Below, one piece after another: positions 34,181 to 40,050 of a stretch of DNA of 40,050 bases (position 1 is its first letter; the number at the start of each line of letters is the position of its first letter). A model generated the notes under the pieces. The model was not told the DNA's origin. It was given only the letters and a program-made list of their open reading frames with translations, and ran no database searches. The DNA is from Anaerocolumna sp. Its GTDB lineage: Bacteria > Bacillota > Clostridia > Lachnospirales > Lachnospiraceae. The DNA lies in contig JARBTX010000033.1 in assembly GCA_029239975.1 (NCBI GenBank), positions 1 to 40,050 on the forward strand, read 5' to 3'. Made by a program: the position numbers and the translations under genes.

Positions 34181-34852
34181 ATGAACGTTATTAAATTTTT
34201 CAAAATAGACTTTATAAGATCAAAATCTCAAAGTAAATTATTTCCTTTCTTTGCTATATTAACAACTTTAATGGCACTTAAATTCGATTCTCCTATTTGG
34301 TCAATATTTTACTTGTGTTTTTTTGCTATTATATTATCAACAACACCATTTAGTATGCAAACTATTTCAAATAGTGGATTTTTAAATATGCTACCAGCTT
34401 CTTCCTATAGCAGAGTTGCTGGAAGATACCTTTTTGCCGTATTTATGTCTATAATAGCAATAATTTTTGGTGGAATATCCATTGCAGTTAGTTATTTTGT
34501 AAATCATAATCTTCCAAATAATTTAGCATCATTATCAGTCTTAAGTTTAGCTGTTTCGATCATAGCTAATTCTGTTCAATATGTAATTTTCTTTAGTATA
34601 GGTAATATAAAAAGCAAGCAGCTTATGGCGATAATTCAATTAATTCCGGCTTTTGCCGTATTTTATGGTGTATCTTATTTATCTGACTATATCAAAGCTC
34701 ATTCAGATGCTGGGCTACAATGGATTAATTGGTCATTAAATCACTTGAATTTTATTGCCTTGGTTACTTTTATTCTTTCTATATTAACATTATTTATAAG
34801 TTTAGGAATAAGTAATCTTATTGTGTGTAAGAAAGATTACATGAATGCTTAG
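34181..34852 (+). CDS. ABC-2 type permease (YtrC/ABC2_membrane_5-like)
   Basis: A 223-aa membrane protein with about six helices and no large external domain, starting MNVIKFFKIDFIRSKSQ, which fits the ABC2_membrane_5 group found beside YtrA-like regulators. ATG 34181 follows GAATGGAGG; an upstream in-frame ATG (34169) overlaps that site. Partner of the ATPase upstream. Confidence 0.8.
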   Translation: MNVIKFFKIDFIRSKSQSKLFPFFAILTTLMALKFDSPIWSIFYLCFFAIILSTTPFSMQTISNSGFLNMLPASSYSRVAGRYLFAVFMSIIAIIFGGISIAVSYFVNHNLPNNLASLSVLSLAVSIIANSVQYVIFFSIGNIKSKQLMAIIQLIPAFAVFYGVSYLSDYIKAHSDAGLQWINWSLNHLNFIALVTFILSILTLFISLGISNLIVCKKDYMNA

Positions 34853-35033
34853 TGAACTATATTAAGAAGTTAGATTAAAATATATTCAGAATCAGTGGAA
34901 CTATTATCAATTATTAAGTTCAAATATCTTTATACTCTTTTAATCATATACTAGAATACCAAGTACTTATTTTATAATTTTAATACGAAAACATCCGTTA
35001 GTCCTATATCATGAACATTTATTCATAAAATAC

Positions 35034-35061
35034 TTGCAAAAATGTAAAATTACGATAAAAT
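35034..35061 (+). promoter_or_regulatory. Promoter of the ABC-F gene
   Basis: TTGCAA (35034-35039), 16-bp spacer, TAAAAT (35056-35061), 45 bp ahead of the start codon. Confidence 0.6.
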
Positions 35062-35105
35062 AGATATGAACATTCACCCACTATAAATGATAGAGAGGTA
35101 AAATA

Positions 35106-36740
35106 ATGATACAGGCAAGTAATGTAACCTTAAGGCTTGGTAAAAGAGCTTTATTCGAAGAGGTAAATATAAAATTCACAGAAGGTAACTGTTATGGTTT
35201 AATTGGCGCTAACGGAGCTGGTAAATCAACATTTCTTAAAATATTGTCAGGACAACTAGAACCTACCAATGGTGATATTATTATTACACCAGGACAAAGA
35301 TTATCCTTTTTACAACAGGATCACTTTAAATATGATGAGTTTGATGTTTTAAGTACTGTTATTATGGGTAATAAACGCTTATATGAAATCATGAAAGAAA
35401 AAGATGCAATTTATGCAAAAGAAGATTTCACAGAGGCTGATGGTATAAAAGCTAGTGAATTAGAAGGCGAATTCGCAACCTTAAACGGATGGGAAGCAGA
35501 ATCCGATGCTGCTACTCTTCTAAATGGACTTGGAATTGAAACAGACTTACACTACAAACAAATGAGTGAATTAAATGGTAGTGAAAAAGTTAAGGTATTA
35601 TTGGCTCAAGCACTATTTGGTAATCCAGATATCTTACTTCTAGATGAGCCTACAAACCATTTAGACTTAGAAGCAATCCGCTGGTTAGAAGAATTTTTAA
35701 TTAATTTTGATAATACTGTAATCGTAGTATCCCATGATAGATACTTCTTAAATAAAGTATGTACTCATACTGCTGATATTGATTATGCAAAAATTCAGCT
35801 TTATGCAGGTAACTATGACTTCTGGTATGAGTCTAGCCAGTTAATGGTGAAACAAATGAAAGAAGCCAACAAGAAGAAAGAAGAAAAAATCAAGGAATTA
35901 CAAGAGTTTATTCAAAGATTTAGTGCTAATGCCTCTAAATCAAAGCAAGCTACATCCCGTAAAAAAGCTCTTGAAAAAATTGAGTTAGATGACATTCGTC
36001 CATCTAGTAGAAAATATCCATACATTGATTTTAGACCTTCAAGAGAAATTGGTAATGAAGTACTTACTGTTACGAATTTGTCTAAAACAATCGACGGAGT
36101 AAAGATACTTGATAATATATCCTTTACGATCAATCGTGATGATAAAGTAGCTTTTGTTGGACCTAATACACTTGCTACTACTACTCTATTCCGTATACTT
36201 GCTGGTGACTTAGAGCCAGACGAAGGAAATTATAAATGGGGAATCACAACAAATCAATCCTATTTCCCAAAGGATAATACAAAGGATTTCGATTCTGATG
36301 ATATTATAGTTGATTGGTTAATGCCATATTCTCCAGAAAAAGATGTAACTTATGTTCGTGGTTTCCTTGGAAGAATGTTATTTGCAGGTGAAGAAGGTGT
36401 TAAAAAGGTTAGGGTTCTATCTGGTGGTGAAAAGGTTAGAGTTATGTTATCCAAGATGATGATTCTTGGTGCTAACGTATTAATCATGGATGAACCAACA
36501 AACCATTTAGACATGGAATCCATTACAGCTTTAAATAATGGTTTAATCAAATTCTCAGGTGTACTATTATTTACTTCTCACGATCATCAGTTTATACAAA
36601 CAATCGCAAACCGTATTATGGAATTAACTCCAAATGGTTTAATTGATAAGATTACAACATATGATGAATATTTAGATAATGATGAATTTGCTCGTAAGAG
36701 ACAAGTAATGCAAATTGATCGTGGAGAAGATGACGTTTAA
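35106..36740 (+). CDS. ykpA: ABC-F family ATPase, YkpA/YbiT type
   Basis: A 544-aa soluble protein with two ABC domains and no membrane segment. NBD1: Walker A GANGAGKST (34-42), atypical signature LNGSEKVKV, Walker B LLLDEPTNHLD. Linker helices FIQRFSANASKSKQATSRKK match the YkpA/YbiT P-site tRNA interaction linker. NBD2: Walker A reads GPNTLATTT (352-360), with Thr358 where Lys is expected, followed by a canonical LSGGEKVRV and LIMDEPTNHLD. As I recall, Bacillus YkpA also lacks this Lys and has a modified NBD1 signature, so these look like subfamily traits. ABC-F proteins act on ribosomes. Start follows GATAGAGAGG. Own promoter and terminator. Confidence 0.88.
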   Translation: MIQASNVTLRLGKRALFEEVNIKFTEGNCYGLIGANGAGKSTFLKILSGQLEPTNGDIIITPGQRLSFLQQDHFKYDEFDVLSTVIMGNKRLYEIMKEKDAIYAKEDFTEADGIKASELEGEFATLNGWEAESDAATLLNGLGIETDLHYKQMSELNGSEKVKVLLAQALFGNPDILLLDEPTNHLDLEAIRWLEEFLINFDNTVIVVSHDRYFLNKVCTHTADIDYAKIQLYAGNYDFWYESSQLMVKQMKEANKKKEEKIKELQEFIQRFSANASKSKQATSRKKALEKIELDDIRPSSRKYPYIDFRPSREIGNEVLTVTNLSKTIDGVKILDNISFTINRDDKVAFVGPNTLATTTLFRILAGDLEPDEGNYKWGITTNQSYFPKDNTKDFDSDDIIVDWLMPYSPEKDVTYVRGFLGRMLFAGEEGVKKVRVLSGGEKVRVMLSKMMILGANVLIMDEPTNHLDMESITALNNGLIKFSGVLLFTSHDHQFIQTIANRIMELTPNGLIDKITTYDEYLDNDEFARKRQVMQIDRGEDDV

Positions 36741-36871
36741 GACGACGTATAATTATACAGTTTAAGAGCCCTTTAATATGTTTCTACTTCATTCGTAAGT
36801 TAGAGTTAGTCTTATCTGGATAATATGAATCTTAAATTACAAACTTAAATATTTATAAATTTACAATAAAC

Positions 36872-36921
36872 AAAAAAGCAGATACAAACTACTTAAAATA
36901 TTAGTTATGTATCTGCTTTTT
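36872..36921 (+). terminator. Terminator of the ABC-F gene
   Basis: AAAAAGCAGATACA / TGTATCTGCTTTTT hairpin, 130 bp past the stop. Confidence 0.88.
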
Positions 36922-36949
36922 AAATATATAATTATTTGATGATTTACAA

Positions 36950-37195
36950 TTTTTTGAAATATAATTTTTTTAATTATACTTTTTTAATTTTAATTTTTTA
37001 AATTATATTTTTTTAATTTTAATTTTTTAATTTTAATTTTTTGATTTATATTTTTTTTGATTTATACTTTTTTAATTATACTTTTTTGATTTTAATTTTT
37101 GGATCTATCCTTTTTGGATTTATACTATGTTGATTTTAATTATCTGATTTACATATTTTTATTTTTTAAACTTTTTTGATTTATTATTTTTTGCT
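36950..37195. repeat. Degenerate T-rich tandem repeat tract
   Basis: About 245 bp of imperfect 12-16-bp units of the form TTTTTTAATTTTAA, TTTTTTGATTTATA and TTTTTTAATTATAC, between the terminator and the stop of the leftward gene. Non-coding on both strands. Confidence 0.75.
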
Positions 37196-37229
37196 TATAA
37201 TATTATAATTAAAATTGTCACTCATTCTT

Positions 37230-37826
37230 TTATGCTATTTCCACTACTTTATATTTATTCACTTTTAAGCTTAGTTCAAGTATTTGTAAAATTGCATCTA
37301 CAACTTTATGGCAAAGTTCAACTATATACATACAGTCTATTTTTACAACCTTTATTACGTTTAGATATTCTTCATGCATTAGCCTAATAAAATGTAAAAT
37401 ATCATCCACAGTACGATAAGTCATAATTTTTTCACGTTGTTTAACCGCTTCCTTACTCTTTACATAAGCTCTCAACTCATGTTTTAATTCATTTTCATAA
37501 TTACAATGTTCCATTAATGTACCTTCAAATATGTGGTTATGAGGATAAGTAAAATAATCTGCTATATAATGCGTAATCACTCCAAGATGTCTTGTATAAT
37601 ATCTTGTAATACCTTTTTCCATATCATATTGATCTGTTATTTTTAATATTTCATCTTTAAGGATATCGAAAGTTTCTTGAATTGTATGTTTTCTTGTTAA
37701 AAAAGATGGTAAACAATCCGGTAAAATACTTCCAAGATAAAACGCTTTTTTATGATCATTCAACTCTTCTAGTTCCATACTTTTTATCAAATAACTAGCT
37801 AAAGATATATGCGATTTTTTTCTCAT
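37230..37826 (-). CDS. Zinc-dependent phospholipase C family protein
   Basis: A 198-aa protein of the PF00882-like family. Putative zinc ligands lie in the N-terminal HISLASYLI, in GSILPDCLPSF and in HLGVITHYIADYFTYPHN; a further His-rich motif is MEHCNYENELKHE. No signal peptide, so unlike secreted alpha-toxins it is cytoplasmic, as are many Firmicute members of unknown substrate. ATG 37826 lies behind GGGGGAC; an ATG 12 bp upstream overlaps that site. Confidence 0.8.
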   Translation of the reverse strand: MRKKSHISLASYLIKSMELEELNDHKKAFYLGSILPDCLPSFLTRKHTIQETFDILKDEILKITDQYDMEKGITRYYTRHLGVITHYIADYFTYPHNHIFEGTLMEHCNYENELKHELRAYVKSKEAVKQREKIMTYRTVDDILHFIRLMHEEYLNVIKVVKIDCMYIVELCHKVVDAILQILELSLKVNKYKVVEIA

Positions 37827-38275
37827 ATAGTCCCCCATTCAATGTATATGTCAATCTTATCTGAGACATGTAATTTAACATCTCTTACTTTTGTTAAATT
37901 TTCTTAAATTTATATCAATGATTTCAATTTTAATCGATTTATTTCGACATTTATTGCCTTTCTATATTCTACTCTCTATTGTATTTTTATACAACAGTTA
38001 ATTTTAGGTAAATGCTTTATTAATAAATATTATCATATGTGGAAAACTTGTATTGCTTATACTCATAAAGTTATTTTAAAATGTATTTGTGAATTATTGA
38101 TGAATTATTGGTAAAGTAATAATGAATTATTTTCAATTTTTTTGACATATTATTTTATAATAACGAATATTACTTTTACCCATTTACCTTTTAGTACCAT
38201 TAAGACTTCAAACCTTACATCACTATGGTCTATCATAATTTTCTTGACAATTCATACGAAAATTTACCAATAATA
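37827..38275. other. Long AT-rich intergenic region
   Basis: No gene seen. Includes repeated TGAATTATT words near 38093-38130 and two possible rightward -35 boxes (TTGACA near 38149 and near 38245) lacking convincing -10 partners. Confidence 0.4.
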
Positions 38276-38304
38276 TTGACAATTTTCAATTTATGATGTA
38301 AAAT
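38276..38304 (+). promoter_or_regulatory. Probable promoter of the CBS/CorC gene
   Basis: TTGACA (38276-38281), 17-bp spacer, TAAAAT (38299-38304). A second TTGACAATT lies about 33 bp upstream. The resulting leader is ~220 nt, with no recognised riboswitch. Confidence 0.65.
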
Positions 38305-38530
38305 TATAACAATTGTACAAAAAAACAAATTACAAAAATTAAAGAAATGGCACTTATAACTAATTAGTATATAAAAAGCAACTCATTAAGTATTAGTAAA
38401 AAGTATTAAAACATATATTTCGTACCTTAAATAAAACTTTTGCTACACAATACATATTGTGCTTTAACATAGGGATACTTATTATACCGTTATACTTGCC
38501 AACTTTAGAGATTTAGGAGATGATTATATT

Positions 38531-39805
38531 TTGGACTCGAGTGACGTCACGCAACTGGTTATATTAGGTATTCTATTGCTTTTATCCGCATTTTTCTCAT
38601 CAGCAGAAACTGCATTAACTACAGTAAATAAACTTCGGATTCGTAGTTTAGCAGAGGATAACAATAAAGAAGCAAAACTTGTCAATAAGCTGATAGAGGA
38701 TCCATCAAAGATATTAAGTGCAATATTAATTGGCAATAATATTGTCAATTTGACTGCCTCATCTATTGCCACTGCTCTCGCCATAAAATATTTTGATAGT
38801 GTAGGAATTGGTATTGTAACTGGAATCCTAACTATTATTATTTTAATCTTTGGTGAAATAACACCAAAGACGATTGCTACCATTTATTCAGAAAAGCTTT
38901 CATTAAAATATGGTGGTATAATTTATTTACTTACCAAAATAATGACACCTATTATTTATTTAATCAATAAGATTTCTATCGGATTCTTATTATTATTCCG
39001 TATTAACCCACGAGCAAAATCTTCAACGATTACAGAAGATGAACTTCGTACCATTGTGGAAGTTAGTCATGAAGAAGGTGTAATTGAGAGTGAAGAACGT
39101 AGAATGATAACAAATGTTGTAGATTTCGGTGATTCACTTGCTAAAGATGTAATGGTACCAAGAGTTGATATGTGTTTTGCAGAAGTATCCTTATCTTATG
39201 ATGCTTTAGTTGAAACATTTGCTAACGAGAAATACACACGCTTACCAGTTTATGTAGATTCTAGAGATAATGTTATCGGTATTGTAAATCTTAAAGATTT
39301 ATTCTTTTTTAATGGTAAGAAAGAGGATTTTTGCATTGAAACCATTATGCGAGAACCTTATTTTACTTATGAATACAAAAAAACATCTGAGTTATTGATT
39401 GAAATGCGTAAGGAATCCATTGCACTTGCTATCGTACTTGATGAATATGGTGCTACGGCAGGACTTATCACATTAGAAGATTTATTAGAAGAAATAGTTG
39501 GTGATATTCGTGATGAGTATGACGATGACGAGGAAGATTCTATACGTATTGTAGATGAAAATGAATATATAGCCGATGGTAACACTAAATTGGATGAAAT
39601 AAATGAAATAATTGGTTTAGATCTAGAATCTGACGATTATGATTCTATCGCTGGTCATATGATTTATCTTCTCGATCATTTACCAGAGGTTGGCGAAAGT
39701 GTAACTGATCAAAATGTTATTTACACAGTTGATGCTGTCGAGAAAAACCGTATTGATAAAGTTCATATCGTTGTTATTCCTGAACAAAATGAAGATGACG
39801 AATAA
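38531..39805 (+). CDS. Hemolysin C/CorC-like membrane protein with CBS domains
   Basis: A 424-aa protein: DUF21 (CNNM-type) membrane domain with about four hydrophobic segments over 1-150, with family motifs SSAETALTTVNKLRIR and FGEITPKTIA; a CBS pair at about 205-330 (KDVMVPRVDMCFAEV, GIVNLKDLFFF, LDEYGATAGLITLEDLLEEIVGDI); and a C-terminal CorC_HlyC domain from about 345. Related proteins are linked to magnesium or cobalt export; toxin activity is not implied. Start is TTG 38531, 10 nt from TTAGGAGA; an ATG at 38520 is out of frame. Confidence 0.88.
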   Translation: MDSSDVTQLVILGILLLLSAFFSSAETALTTVNKLRIRSLAEDNNKEAKLVNKLIEDPSKILSAILIGNNIVNLTASSIATALAIKYFDSVGIGIVTGILTIIILIFGEITPKTIATIYSEKLSLKYGGIIYLLTKIMTPIIYLINKISIGFLLLFRINPRAKSSTITEDELRTIVEVSHEEGVIESEERRMITNVVDFGDSLAKDVMVPRVDMCFAEVSLSYDALVETFANEKYTRLPVYVDSRDNVIGIVNLKDLFFFNGKKEDFCIETIMREPYFTYEYKKTSELLIEMRKESIALAIVLDEYGATAGLITLEDLLEEIVGDIRDEYDDDEEDSIRIVDENEYIADGNTKLDEINEIIGLDLESDDYDSIAGHMIYLLDHLPEVGESVTDQNVIYTVDAVEKNRIDKVHIVVIPEQNEDDE

Positions 39806-39911
39806 TTAAATTTGAATTAAATTCTAATAGCTAGACATAACTGATTGGTTTATTTGAATTGGTTTATTTACAACAGCTTTGTTAGATTATAAAATAATTG
39901 ATGATTATAGA

Positions 39912-39950
39912 AAAAAAGGTGGAAGTTAAAATACTTCCACCTTTTTTTTT
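39912..39950 (+). terminator. Terminator of the CBS/CorC gene
   Basis: AAGGTGGAAGT / ACTTCCACCTT followed by T9. Confidence 0.92.
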
Positions 39951-39962
39951 GGGTTCTTTGTC

Positions 39963-40000
39963 AATAGTGGGGGTGGGATTCTACTGAATCCCGCCCTATT
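39963..40000. other. Second GC-rich hairpin near window end
   Basis: AATAG..GGGTGGGATT / AATCCCGCCC..CTATT with 6-bp loop, 13 bp beyond the previous terminator. No T-run close by on the plus strand; it may belong to a leftward gene beyond the window. Confidence 0.5.
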
Positions 40001-40050
40001 ACTGATTTTATAATTCTTTTTATGTTGGGCACCTTAAAAACCTATTTTTA

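Noticed and set aside
33976..34203. 75-codon minus-strand frame rich in FHYFCYFTISVISL
   Set aside because: It is the antisense reading of the 17-bp tandem repeat and lacks a ribosome site.
38531..39805. Haemolysin toxin
   Set aside because: The DUF21-CBS-CorC architecture is related to ion transport; the haemolysin label is historical.

Overview
The window is a low-GC Firmicutes chromosome segment, most like the Lachnospiraceae (Clostridium cluster XIVa, Lachnoclostridium phytofermentans type). Grounds are strong AGGAGG ribosome binding sites, very AT-rich intergenic DNA, long perfect hairpin terminators, a CIRCE heat-shock operator and families I associate with Lachnospiraceae (DUF5721 and DUF6320 types). 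The taxon is inferred from gene content; no search was run.

Layout. 1-1255: the N-terminal part of a radical SAM DNA modification/repair-type protein (minus, runs off the window) behind a palindromic operator. 1520-6962: an ABC-2 exporter (two permeases and an ATPase, minus) divergent from a histidine kinase/response regulator pair. 7321-13717: a complete oppABCDF-type operon (minus) read from a consensus promoter through a ~220-nt leader with a strong predicted fold. 14428-14593: tRNA-Pro(CGG) and tRNA-Thr(CGT). 14784-15653: a DegV protein. 15925-20072: a NitT/TauT-type ABC importer whose ATPase gene is split by a 2.56-kb serine-recombinase element. 20206-23041: a chemoreceptor and a second DegV protein. 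23780-26873: htpG under CIRCE control, a DUF5721-type gene and a small Tyr-rich ORF. 27000-32539: a leftward run of esterase, condensation-fold acyltransferase, DUF6320-type membrane protein, a GH13 protein lacking its catalytic acids, and a TraX-type membrane protein. 32755-34852: a YtrA-like GntR regulator with its ABC-2 transporter. 35106-39805: an ABC-F protein, a zinc phospholipase C-like protein and a CBS/CorC membrane protein.

The most interesting object is the element at about 16516-19080. Joining the outer flanks restores an in-frame 257-residue ATPase that overlaps the permease start by 14 nt. Joining the inner ends gives a candidate attP with 16-bp inverted arms (14/16 matches) around a 10-bp centre, so the crossover dinucleotide can be predicted (GA). 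The element carries only the recombinase, a 77-aa Pro/Gly/Trp repeat protein and a 54-aa divergent ORF. It is either a minimal integrative element or a gene-splitting element whose excision would switch the transporter back on. Second-tier observations are the opp leader RNA, the catalytically dead GH13 protein and the acyl-group gene cassette.
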